From Novosphingobium sp. 18050 (GTDB lineage Bacteria > Pseudomonadota > Alphaproteobacteria > Sphingomonadales > Sphingomonadaceae): a DNA stretch of 64,000 nucleotides. Of this stretch, positions 34,858 to 44,894 are shown piece by piece (positions within the stretch are counted from its first letter, which is position 1; each line of letters opens with the position of its first letter). Position numbers and translations under genes: made by a program. The notes under the pieces were generated by a model. That model made no database searches. It was given only the letters and a program-made list of their open reading frames with translations, and was not told where the DNA came from. The stretch is from NCBI RefSeq assembly GCF_902706195.1, contig NZ_CACSJO010000018.1, positions 56,412 through 120,411 on the forward strand, written 5' to 3'.

Positions 34858-35391
34858 ATGAGCGAAAACGCTGAACCTCAACTGCACTACCTCGAATACT
34901 ACGAGGAATTCCTCGCCAAAGTGCGCGTGCTGTCGCGCAAGATCGGCGAGGGCGAATGGAAACCCGACTTCGTGATCGGCGTTGGCCGGGGCGGCCTCGT
35001 GCCTGCCGTCTACATCTCGCACCAACTCGAACTGCCGATGCTCTCGATCGACCACTCCGCCAAGGTTCCCGGTTTCGCCGACGAACTGCTCGGCAAGGTC
35101 GCCGGCATGAGCGCGGAGGGCAAGCGCCTGCTGTTCGTCGACGACATCAACGACAGCGGCGGCACCATCGAATATATCCGCACCCTGCTGGGCACCAACG
35201 GCTGCAAGGCCGAAAACCTGCGCTTCGCGGTCCTCATCAACAACACCCGCTCCAAGGCCGTGGCGGAACTGTTCGTCGATGCGATCGACCGCGACGAGGA
35301 CAAGCGCTGGTTCGTGTTCCCGTGGGAATCGGTCGGCACCAAGGATGCCATCGTCGATGAAGCCCGTTCGGTCCCGGAAAGGCTCGGCTAA
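34858..35391 (+). CDS. Purine-type phosphoribosyltransferase (hypoxanthine/xanthine-guanine)
   Basis: A 177-residue type I phosphoribosyltransferase. The PRPP-binding motif is LLFVDDINDSGGT, and the upstream VIGVGRGGLVPAVYISHQL loop is the pyrophosphate-binding region. Size and the VGRGG motif resemble xanthine-guanine or hypoxanthine phosphoribosyltransferases, which return free bases to IMP, XMP or GMP. ATG 34858 gives the family N-terminus; the longer frame has no similarity. It lies 84 bp after the LysR gene and 4 bp before the LOG gene. Base specificity cannot be read with certainty. Confidence 0.85.
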   Translation: MSENAEPQLHYLEYYEEFLAKVRVLSRKIGEGEWKPDFVIGVGRGGLVPAVYISHQLELPMLSIDHSAKVPGFADELLGKVAGMSAEGKRLLFVDDINDSGGTIEYIRTLLGTNGCKAENLRFAVLINNTRSKAVAELFVDAIDRDEDKRWFVFPWESVGTKDAIVDEARSVPERLG

Positions 35392-35395
35392 GCCC

Positions 35396-35974
35396 ATGCG
35401 TATCTGCGTCTATCTCGGCTCCTCCGCCGGCAACAGCCCGGTATATCGCGAAGCCGCCGAGCAGTTCGGCACCCTGCTGGCCAAGCGCGGCATCGGGCTC
35501 GTCTACGGCGGCGGCATGGTCGGCCTCATGGGCGTGATCGCCGATGCGGTCTGCGCGGCGGGCGGCGAAGTCATCGGCGTCATCCCCGAGGCGCTGCGGG
35601 CCCGCGAACACGATCACCAGGGCATCACCGAGCTTCACGTCGTCAAGACCATGCACGAGCGCAAGGCGATGATGGCCAATCTGGCAGACGGCTTCGTCAC
35701 CCTGCCCGGCGGCATCGGCACCTTCGAGGAGATGTTCGAGGCCTGGTGCTGGTCGCAGCTTGGCTACCACAACAAGCCGGTCGGTTTACTTGACGTGGGT
35801 GGGTTCTACTCGGGCCTGCGCCAGTTCATCGACAACGTGGTGGATGAAGGCTTCCTCCAGCCGCGCCACCGCTCGATGCTGATCGTCGAGAAAGACCCCG
35901 AGACGATGATCGACCGCATCATCAACTACACCCCGCCCGAAAACGAACACTGGCTGGGCGCCCGCGACGTCTGA
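35396..35974 (+). CDS. LOG family protein (nucleoside 5'-monophosphate phosphoribohydrolase)
   Basis: A 192-residue LOG protein with the family motif PGGIGTFEEMFE near residue 105, a Rossmann-like VYLGSSAGNSP start and GLVYGGGMVGLMG. LOG enzymes split a base from a nucleoside 5'-monophosphate, giving free cytokinin or adenine plus ribose 5-phosphate. In plant-associated bacteria it makes cytokinins; here the purine neighbours also fit a role in AMP-like monophosphate breakdown. It is 4 bp after the phosphoribosyltransferase stop, so they share a transcript. Confidence 0.92.
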   Translation: MRICVYLGSSAGNSPVYREAAEQFGTLLAKRGIGLVYGGGMVGLMGVIADAVCAAGGEVIGVIPEALRAREHDHQGITELHVVKTMHERKAMMANLADGFVTLPGGIGTFEEMFEAWCWSQLGYHNKPVGLLDVGGFYSGLRQFIDNVVDEGFLQPRHRSMLIVEKDPETMIDRIINYTPPENEHWLGARDV

Positions 35975-35983
35975 CAGGGCGTA

Positions 35984-36003
35984 GCGAGGGCGATGGCCCT
36001 CGC
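35984..36003 (+). terminator. Hairpin after the LOG gene
   Basis: GCGAGGGC and GCCCTCGC form an 8-bp stem with a 4-nt GATG loop, 9 bp after the LOG stop. It lies between convergent genes and lacks a T-run. Confidence 0.4.
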
Positions 36004-36046
36004 ATCCATCCCTCGTCCTTCGGCCTTCCGTAAACCGACGGTGCCT

Positions 36047-36068
36047 CTCCCCGAGCAAGCTCGGGGAG
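36047..36068. terminator. Palindrome between LOG and uvrA (dispersed CCCCGAGC family)
   Basis: CTCCCCGAGC and GCTCGGGGAG form a 10-bp stem with an AA loop, just before the uvrA stop. It has the same core as the hairpin at 17586-17613. Probably a bidirectional terminator. Confidence 0.6.
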
Positions 36069-36074
36069 CAACGA

Positions 36075-39050
<2,976 letters not shown>

Positions 39051-39205
39051 GGAGGCGGTATGTTCCAGATTTGTTCGCACCCTTCAAGAGGGGCTTCGCG
39101 GGTTTCGCCAAAGATGGGGTTCCCCAGCCAAGAGGCAAGCCCCGGGAACGACGACAAGGCGAACCGCGTTACTCCCCCGAACGCATCAACGACTGGAGAA
39201 AGCCC

Positions 39206-39607
39206 ATGCGCCCCATCCCGCGTCTTGCAACCGCATTCGCCGCCCTCGTGCTGATAGCGCCGGCAGCAACATTCGCACAGGAACAACACACTGCCACCGA
39301 TATCCCGGAGTCTGCCAACCCCGAAGCGCGTCGGCAGACGCTAAACGCCGAGCAGGCCGCAGCCGCCCGCGCTCAGGTGAAGGCCAATGCTGCCAGCGAG
39401 GCACACCACGACACTGCCGTCGCGCTGAACCACATGCAAACGCAGCGCAACGACGCCCTCTATGCAGACGCCCTCGCACGCCATGACGCGGCCGAGCAGG
39501 ACTACAGCCAGAACCGCAAGCAATGGGAGCGCACCAACCCCTATTGCTGGAAAGGCGACGCCGTCAAATGCCCGGCAGACCCCGAGGCTCCCGTACCGGG
39601 CGGCTGA
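39206..39607 (+). CDS. Small secreted protein (hypothetical, Cys-pair family member 1)
   Basis: A 133-residue exported protein: a signal peptide (hydrophobic FAALVLIAPAA, TFA-Q cleavage near residue 23) followed by a charged, helical body and a C-terminal W-x6-C-x7-C motif (WERTNPYCWKGDAVKC). A GGAGAA site precedes the ATG at 39206. No family recognised. The following gene encodes a protein with the same C-terminal motif, so they are likely tandem relatives; both look periplasmic and may form one disulfide. Confidence 0.7.
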   Translation: MRPIPRLATAFAALVLIAPAATFAQEQHTATDIPESANPEARRQTLNAEQAAAARAQVKANAASEAHHDTAVALNHMQTQRNDALYADALARHDAAEQDYSQNRKQWERTNPYCWKGDAVKCPADPEAPVPGG

Positions 39608-39692
39608 TCGACCAACCGCTCATCGCAACCACTTTGCATTCGCGCGTGATAGCCTTCACAATCGGCCATCGGGTTGACGGGGTTCGAATGCA

Positions 39693-40082
39693 ATGGCTGT
39701 TTCGCGCAAGCTTCATCTGGCGGCAGCCATCATCGCATTCGCCTGCGCTGCTCCCGCTTTCGCCGACGATCCGCGTGATCCTGCCATGACCCCGGAAGCC
39801 ATCGCCCGCGACCGTGAAACGATCCGCCGCCTCAACCGCGCGCAGCTCGACTATGTCCAGAAGCGCGATGCCGGCTACGCCCAGGGCTGGCGCGATCACG
39901 CAATTGGCCGCGATACACGCGATCGCGAAGAAGATGGCTATACGGCGGACCAGCGGGACTACGCATCTGCCCGCGCGGACTACGCTCAGGATCGCCGCGA
40001 ATACGACCGCGCGATGGCGGAGTGGCGCCGGGACGTTAATGCCTGCCGTGCCGGGTATTACGAGCGATGTGACAGGCGGTAA
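39693..40082 (+). CDS. Small secreted protein (hypothetical, Cys-pair family member 2)
   Basis: A 129-residue exported protein with a signal peptide (AAAIIAFACAAPAFA, cleavage near residue 25), a very polar Asp/Arg/Tyr-rich helical body (repeats such as DYASARADYAQDRREYDRAM) and a C-terminal W-x6-C-x7-C motif (WRRDVNACRAGYYERC). It has the same plan and Cys spacing as the protein encoded just upstream. Function unknown. Confidence 0.7.
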   Translation: MAVSRKLHLAAAIIAFACAAPAFADDPRDPAMTPEAIARDRETIRRLNRAQLDYVQKRDAGYAQGWRDHAIGRDTRDREEDGYTADQRDYASARADYAQDRREYDRAMAEWRRDVNACRAGYYERCDRR

Positions 40083-40115
40083 GGGGGGATCTACTCCCTT
40101 GCGCCTTGCCTTGCC

Positions 40116-41657
40116 TCACAAGAACCCGGCGATCACCCCCAACAAGGCGTGAACCACGACCGCGCCTGCCACAAGGGCGCCCGCATGGCGGATCGCCCGC
40201 CCCTGCCCTGCCTCGGCTCCGATCTTCTCGGCCTTTTCCAATCGGGCGGTGGCGGCGCGCATCAGACGGGGCGCGTCGGCGGACAGGCGGGACAGTTCCA
40301 GCAGCACGGCTTCCAGCCGGTCCGGCGCCGCAAGGCGGGTCAGTCGAGAGGCGACCAGCCGCCCTCGCAGCGCCGTCAGGGCCTGCGACAGGTCGAACTC
40401 CGGCGCGATACCCGAGAGAACGCCGTCCATCGTCACCATCGCCTTGAAGATCAGCACCAGGTCGGGCGGCAGCACCAGCCCTTCCTTGCGTAGCAGCGGA
40501 AAAAAGTCGGCGACCATGGAGCCCAGCACCAGAGCGCCGGTGCCATGGCGGGCGACCAGACGTTCGGCGGCGACGAGGAGCCGTTCGCGAGGGACTTCAC
40601 CCGCTTGCGACCACAAGCCCAGCATGTCCGCGACGCCGCCGGGATCGTTGCCCCGCAGGGACAGGATGAAGGTCAGGAATTCATGCTGGCGACGGGGCGA
40701 AACGAAGCCGACCGAGCCGAGGTCGAGCAGGGCCAGTCCGCCACCCTCCCCAGGTATGCCGGACGGCAGGCAGAGCAGGTTGCCGGGGTGTGGGTCGGCG
40801 TGGAAGCGGCCGTTGACAAGCACCATTTCGAGCACCAGCCGCGCGCCAAGGTCCGCGATCGCCGCAGGGTCTATGCCCTTGGCCCGCAGCAAGGCCGGGT
40901 CACGCGGCGGCACACCTTCCACGTAGTCCATCACCAGCAGGCCTTCGCTCGTAAAGGGCCAGTGGATCGTGGGCACCACCACCTGCGTCAGCGGAGCAAG
41001 GTCCGCACGCAGAAGGTCGGCGTTGCGACCTTCGTTGGTAAAATCCAGTTCGTCCAGAATTTCGCGCCCCAACTGCTCGATCATCGCGGCCGGCATCATG
41101 CGGCGGACGGTAGCGCTGCGCGCCTCGACCAGCGCGGCAAGATGGCGCAGCAGGCGCAGGTCCGCCTCCATGCGCGGACGGATGCCGGGACGGCGGATCT
41201 TGACCACGACCTCGGCCCCTTCTCCACCATTGGCGCCATGCAGCACGGCGCGGTGGACCTGCGCGATCGAGGCGGCGGCGAGCGGCTGCGGGTCGAAGCG
41301 GGCGAAGGCAGTTTCGGGCGGCTCCCCAAGCGCGGCCTCGACCGCCGGGCGCAAGTCCTCGAATGGCAGGCGCGGCGCGTCGCTCTGGAGTTGTTCGAAA
41401 GCGGCGATCCATTCGTCCGGCAGCAGGTCGCGCCGGGTGGCGAGGATCTGGCCGAGCTTCACGAAAGTCGGGCCCAGCGCCTCCAGCGCGCGGCGGGTTC
41501 GGGCGGGAAGGTCGGCGTCCTCACCCGAGGCATCTCCCCCAAGCCCCAGCCGGGCCAGCAGCGAGTCCAGTCCGAAGCGGGCGATCACCGCGCTTACTTC
41601 TGCCATGCGCACGCGGTCACGCGCTGCCACTGTCATCGTCTGCAGGATCGTCGGCAT
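40116..41657 (-). CDS. UbiB/ABC1-family atypical kinase
   Basis: A 513-residue ABC1/ADCK/UbiB family protein. The family motifs are LGPTFVKLGQILATR (KxGQ, residues about 61-75), AAASIAQVH (Ala-rich nucleotide loop), VVKIRRPG (VAVK-like Lys), LDFTNEGRN (ExD region), HADPHPGN (catalytic) and LLDLGSVG (DFG-like). One C-terminal hydrophobic segment (about the last 25 residues) suggests membrane anchoring. UbiB proteins support ubiquinone biosynthesis or lipid handling. Whether this is the main UbiB or a paralogue cannot be told: no ubi genes are nearby. Confidence 0.87.
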   Translation of the reverse strand: MPTILQTMTVAARDRVRMAEVSAVIARFGLDSLLARLGLGGDASGEDADLPARTRRALEALGPTFVKLGQILATRRDLLPDEWIAAFEQLQSDAPRLPFEDLRPAVEAALGEPPETAFARFDPQPLAAASIAQVHRAVLHGANGGEGAEVVVKIRRPGIRPRMEADLRLLRHLAALVEARSATVRRMMPAAMIEQLGREILDELDFTNEGRNADLLRADLAPLTQVVVPTIHWPFTSEGLLVMDYVEGVPPRDPALLRAKGIDPAAIADLGARLVLEMVLVNGRFHADPHPGNLLCLPSGIPGEGGGLALLDLGSVGFVSPRRQHEFLTFILSLRGNDPGGVADMLGLWSQAGEVPRERLLVAAERLVARHGTGALVLGSMVADFFPLLRKEGLVLPPDLVLIFKAMVTMDGVLSGIAPEFDLSQALTALRGRLVASRLTRLAAPDRLEAVLLELSRLSADAPRLMRAATARLEKAEKIGAEAGQGRAIRHAGALVAGAVVVHALLGVIAGFL

Positions 41658-41774
41658 CGGTACTCCTCAGGTTGGCAGGAGAAACCGGCAAGATGCGGCT
41701 CCGGTTCCGCCGCGCTTGTGGAAAGGCCGCGTGCGCGCGTTGGTCCGGGGGGCGGCCGGGCGTAGGCTAGCGCT

Positions 41775-42344
41775 ATGGTTTTCCTGCGAAACACGCTCGC
41801 CCTTGCCCTTACCGCCGCACTGGCGGCCTGCGGCGGCGGGGTCAAATACCGCCCGGTCAGCGATGTGCCGGTGCGCATCGGACCATCCTACAAGATCCGC
41901 GGAACCACTTATACGCCTGCCGCGCAACCGGGCTACGACATGCTCGGCTATGCGACGTGGTACGGCAGCGAAAGCGGCAACCGGGTCGCCAATGGCGAGC
42001 GTTTCCGACCCGACTGGGTGACCGCCGCGCACAAGACCCTGCCCCTGCCCTCCTACGTGGAGGTCACCGCGCTCGACACCGGCAGGCGTATCGTGGTGCG
42101 GGTGAACGATCGTGGGCCCTACGGCGATCAGGCGCGCATCCTCGACCTGTCGAAAGGCGCGGCTGAGCTGCTCGGCGTGCGCGCCATTGGCAAGGCGGCG
42201 GTGCGGGTGCGCGTTGTCGAGCCATCCGAGAAGGACCGCGCGGCCCTGCGCAAGGGCAAGCGCACCCGAGAACTGCCTCCCGTCTCGGCCCGCGCGCTCA
42301 CCAGCCTGCAGGACCAGTTCGCGCGCGGCGTAGGCCAGCGCTGA
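41775..42344 (+). CDS. rlpA: RlpA-type septal lytic transglycosylase / rare lipoprotein A
   Basis: A 189-residue lipoprotein. The signal peptide ends in a LAAC lipobox (residues 16-19), so it is probably anchored to the outer membrane. The double-psi beta-barrel domain shows GYATWYG, VANGERF, AAHKTLPLPSYVEV and VVRVNDRGPY with the catalytic-type Asp. No SPOR domain follows, unlike the E. coli protein. RlpA cleaves denuded glycan at the septum. It is divergent from the UbiB-like gene. Confidence 0.88.
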   Translation: MVFLRNTLALALTAALAACGGGVKYRPVSDVPVRIGPSYKIRGTTYTPAAQPGYDMLGYATWYGSESGNRVANGERFRPDWVTAAHKTLPLPSYVEVTALDTGRRIVVRVNDRGPYGDQARILDLSKGAAELLGVRAIGKAAVRVRVVEPSEKDRAALRKGKRTRELPPVSARALTSLQDQFARGVGQR

Positions 42345-42412
42345 AGATACTGCCAAACCCCGCCGGGGCGGCATTTTAAAGCCGCTGGACCGCACGTAGT
42401 TAATGCAGCTAT

Positions 42413-42432
42413 ATGTTTTCTTTCAAAGACAT
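42413..42432. promoter_or_regulatory. Imperfect dyad upstream of the Rrf2-type gene
   Basis: ATGT (42413-42416) and ACAT (42429-42432) flank an AT-rich core 34 bp before the regulator start. Its position suits autoregulation, but the symmetry is weak. Confidence 0.25.
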
Positions 42433-42466
42433 AAATGGTTCGCATGACTCAATATCCGTCGCCGCC

Positions 42467-42865
42467 ATGCGGCTGACCGCCCATACCGATTATTCCCTGC
42501 GCATTCTGCTACACGCCGCCCTCGTTGCGAAGGAAGGCCCGAAACTGCTCTCGATCGCGCAAGTTGCGTACGAGCAGCGGATTTCGCGCAATGTTGCGAT
42601 GAAGGTGGTGAGCATGCTCGCCGAAGTTGGCCTGCTCGAAACCGTGCGCGGGCGCAGCGGGGGGTTCCGGCTTGGCCGTCCGGCGGAGGAAATCGGCCTG
42701 GGCGAGATCGTGCGCCTGACCGAGCCGCGCCGCAACGCCGGTGACGGTAACAACTGCGGGCTGACGGCGATGCTGAGCCGTGCCACGAACGCCTTCCTCG
42801 CGGAACTGGACGGGCTGACCCTGGCCGACGCCGCCGCCTCGCGCCTGCGCGCACTTCTCATCTGA
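42467..42865 (+). CDS. Rrf2-family transcriptional regulator (NsrR-like, few cysteines)
   Basis: A 132-residue Rrf2 regulator: MRLTAHTDYSLRILLHAAL, the winged helix with ISRNVAMKVVSMLAEVGLLETVRGRSGGFRL and the C-terminal dimerisation helix. NsrR and IscR carry three Cys for an Fe-S cluster after the wing; here only one Cys (NNCGL) is present, so a cluster of the usual type is unlikely and the protein may sense something else or act as an apo-regulator. ATG 42467 is the family start. It precedes a small ORF on the same strand. Confidence 0.88.
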   Translation: MRLTAHTDYSLRILLHAALVAKEGPKLLSIAQVAYEQRISRNVAMKVVSMLAEVGLLETVRGRSGGFRLGRPAEEIGLGEIVRLTEPRRNAGDGNNCGLTAMLSRATNAFLAELDGLTLADAAASRLRALLI

Positions 42866-42918
42866 TCCAGGAACTATGCGGCCTCTTTGCGCGTTATCTC
42901 GTGGAGAGGAGAAATATC

Positions 42919-43077
42919 ATGAACATCGGAGCCGAACTTCCTTTCCGTCGCAGCCGCTTTGCGCGGGCAACGGGATCGCTGATCCTGGACCTCCAGCGCG
43001 AGGAAAACCTGCGCGAGAGCAGAAATAACAAGCAAACCATGCGCGTCTGGACCAGAGGTCGGTTTCTTCCCGGCTGA
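42919..43077 (+). CDS. Small ORF, 52 residues, basic
   Basis: A 52-residue frame starts at ATG 42919 after a good GAGAGGAGAAATATC ribosome-binding site, 53 bp after the Rrf2-type gene. The product is basic (many Arg), with no Cys, no signal peptide and no membrane segment. I recognise no family. The good ribosome-binding site and co-direction with the regulator argue for a translated gene; conservation would have to be tested. Confidence 0.5.
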   Translation: MNIGAELPFRRSRFARATGSLILDLQREENLRESRNNKQTMRVWTRGRFLPG

Positions 43078-43093
43078 TCCCGGTTGATACGGT

Positions 43094-43174
43094 GGGGGCT
43101 TCGGCAAACTCAGCCTGAGTGATTTTCGGAAAAAATTTCGATTTTTCACTCAGGCTGAGTTTGCCGAAGCCCCC
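43094..43174. repeat. Perfect 29-bp inverted repeat (REP-like element)
   Basis: Two 29-bp arms (43094-43122 and 43146-43174), perfect complements containing GGCTTCGGCAAACTCAGCC, flank a 23-nt AT-rich loop. It sits between the small ORF and the btuD gene, which are convergent, so it could terminate both. It is of the same family as the element at 20286-20370. Confidence 0.8.
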
Positions 43175-43185
43175 GCCGTAACTCT

Positions 43186-43932
43186 CTACCCCAGCGACAA
43201 GGCCCGCATCCCGCGCTCGCCCAACCAGCCTGCCTTGCAGCCCCAAACTTGCTCGATCACTTCGGATCGCAGGGCGTGAGCCGGTTCGCCGTCCGCCGCC
43301 AGCCGCCCTCTGTCAAGGACGATGACCCGGTCGGCGAAGTTCATCGCGGTCGCCAGATCATGCAATACCAGCACCACGCCTCGCCCTTTGCCCGCCTGTT
43401 CGCGAAAACGGCGCATCAGCGCGATGGCATGACGCAAATCGAGATTGGCCAATGGTTCGTCGGCCAGCAGCCAGGCCGGGCAGGTTGCCAGCACCCGTGC
43501 CATCAAAGCCCGAGCCCGCTCACCGCCTGAGAGGCGGGAAACGCGGCGATTGCGCAGCGCGCCCAGATCCATCGCCGCAATGGCCTCTTCGATGGCGTCT
43601 CTTCCTATCTTCGCCCCGGCATCGCCCCAAGGCAGGCGGCCAAGCGAGACGAGTACCTCGACGCTCACGTCCCAGGCGATTTCCGGCGACTGCGGCAGAT
43701 ACCCGATAGACCGTGCACGCTCCTGAACGGGAACATTGCGCATCAGCCGCCCGCCAAGCGTCACCAGTCCGCCATCCGCCGCGACAAGGCCGCCAAGGCA
43801 TGACAATAGCGTCGATTTTCCCGCGCCGTTCGGCCCGCATATCGCCGTCACCTCACCCTCGTGAAGCGACAGCGTCAGATCGGTGAGCCGATCGGCAAGA
43901 CTCAAGGTCACGCAGCCCAGGGTCGCGGTCAT
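43186..43932 (-). CDS. btuD: ABC transporter ATP-binding protein, cobalamin type
   Basis: A 248-residue ABC ATPase: Walker A GPNGAGKS near residue 33, Q-loop YLPQSPEI, signature RLSGGERARA, Walker B WLLADEPLANLD and an H-loop in LVLHDLATA. It powers the BtuC-like permease that precedes it. Start ATG 43932 overlaps the permease stop (ATGA). The B12 role is inferred from the riboswitch, BtuB and BtuF-like genes in the same cluster. Confidence 0.9.
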   Translation of the reverse strand: MTATLGCVTLSLADRLTDLTLSLHEGEVTAICGPNGAGKSTLLSCLGGLVAADGGLVTLGGRLMRNVPVQERARSIGYLPQSPEIAWDVSVEVLVSLGRLPWGDAGAKIGRDAIEEAIAAMDLGALRNRRVSRLSGGERARALMARVLATCPAWLLADEPLANLDLRHAIALMRRFREQAGKGRGVVLVLHDLATAMNFADRVIVLDRGRLAADGEPAHALRSEVIEQVWGCKAGWLGERGMRALSLG

Positions 43933-44894
43933 GCCAGCCCCCGGCGCATGTCGAGCAGCAGCTTGAGGAAGAATGGTGCCCCCAGCAGGCTCAGTGCGAT
44001 ACCCAGCCGCAGTTCACCGCCGCTGAGCGGCAGAACCCGGCACAGGCAATCGGCTACAAGCAGCAGCAGCGCCCCGGCCAGCGCGCTGGGCACCATGAGC
44101 GAGGACGGGCGCCGGTCGGTCAGCGGACGCACCAGATGCGGCACCATCAGGCCCACGAAGCCGATCACGCCCGCGACCGCCACCGCCGCGCCGACAGCAA
44201 GGCCCACCCCCACGATCATCCGCGCCTGCAACCGCCGCGGCTCCAGCCCCAGCGAACGTGCAGCCACTTCTCCCAGCGTCAGCGCATCCAGCCCCCGCCC
44301 GGCAGACAACAGTACACCCACCCCTATCAGGGTCAGCGGAGCGGCGATGCCCACTTCGCGCCACGACCGGTCGGCCAGCGCGCCCATCAGCCAGGTAACG
44401 ATCTCGCTCATCGCAAAAGGCGTGGGTGAGAGGCTGATCGCAAGGCTGGTCAGAGCGCCCGCAAGGCTGGCAATCATCAGGCCGGCCATGGTGAACAGGG
44501 CGACCCCGCCTTCCCGCCCGGCGATGAGTGCGAGCAGAGCCATCGCGCCGCCCGCGCCGACAAGGGCAAAGACCGGCAGCAGCCAGACCGAAGCCGCATA
44601 GCCAGCCCAGAAACTCAGCACCGCGCCCAGCGCAGCGCCGGGCGCAATGCCGAACAGGCCCGGATCGGCGAGCGGATTGCGCAGATATCCCTGCATCGCT
44701 GCCCCGGAAACACCCAGCCCCGCGCCGATCACCAGGGCCAGCGCTGCGCGCGGCAGACGCAGTTCGAACAGGATCAGCGCGGCGTTGCGCGTGGTCGGCG
44801 CAATAGGGTCGATCCACACCCGCCCAGCCAGCAGCGAGAGCGGCACGGCAACGACGAGCGCGGCGACGAGAATCAGGATCAGGCGGCGGTTCAT
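43929..44894 (-). CDS. btuC: FecCD-family ABC permease, cobalamin type
   Basis: A 321-residue inner-membrane permease of the FecCD/BtuC family with about 9-10 transmembrane segments. Landmarks are LRLPRAALALVIGAGLGVSGAAMQGYLRNPLADPGLFG, near the N-terminus, and GVIGFVGLMVPHLVRPL near the C-terminus. It forms the channel for vitamin B12 or cobinamide. Start ATG 44894 overlaps the BtuF-like gene stop. An upstream extended frame is spurious. Confidence 0.9.
   Translation of the reverse strand: MNRRLILILVAALVVAVPLSLLAGRVWIDPIAPTTRNAALILFELRLPRAALALVIGAGLGVSGAAMQGYLRNPLADPGLFGIAPGAALGAVLSFWAGYAASVWLLPVFALVGAGGAMALLALIAGREGGVALFTMAGLMIASLAGALTSLAISLSPTPFAMSEIVTWLMGALADRSWREVGIAAPLTLIGVGVLLSAGRGLDALTLGEVAARSLGLEPRRLQARMIVGVGLAVGAAVAVAGVIGFVGLMVPHLVRPLTDRRPSSLMVPSALAGALLLLVADCLCRVLPLSGGELRLGIALSLLGAPFFLKLLLDMRRGLA

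Noticed and set aside
33688..35397. 569-residue open frame antisense to LysR and phosphoribosyltransferase genes
   Set aside because: It crosses an intergenic region and two real genes, without domains.
42874..43149. 91-residue minus-strand frame near the Rrf2-type gene
   Set aside because: Its N-terminal part is translated from the 29-bp inverted repeat; no ribosome-binding site.
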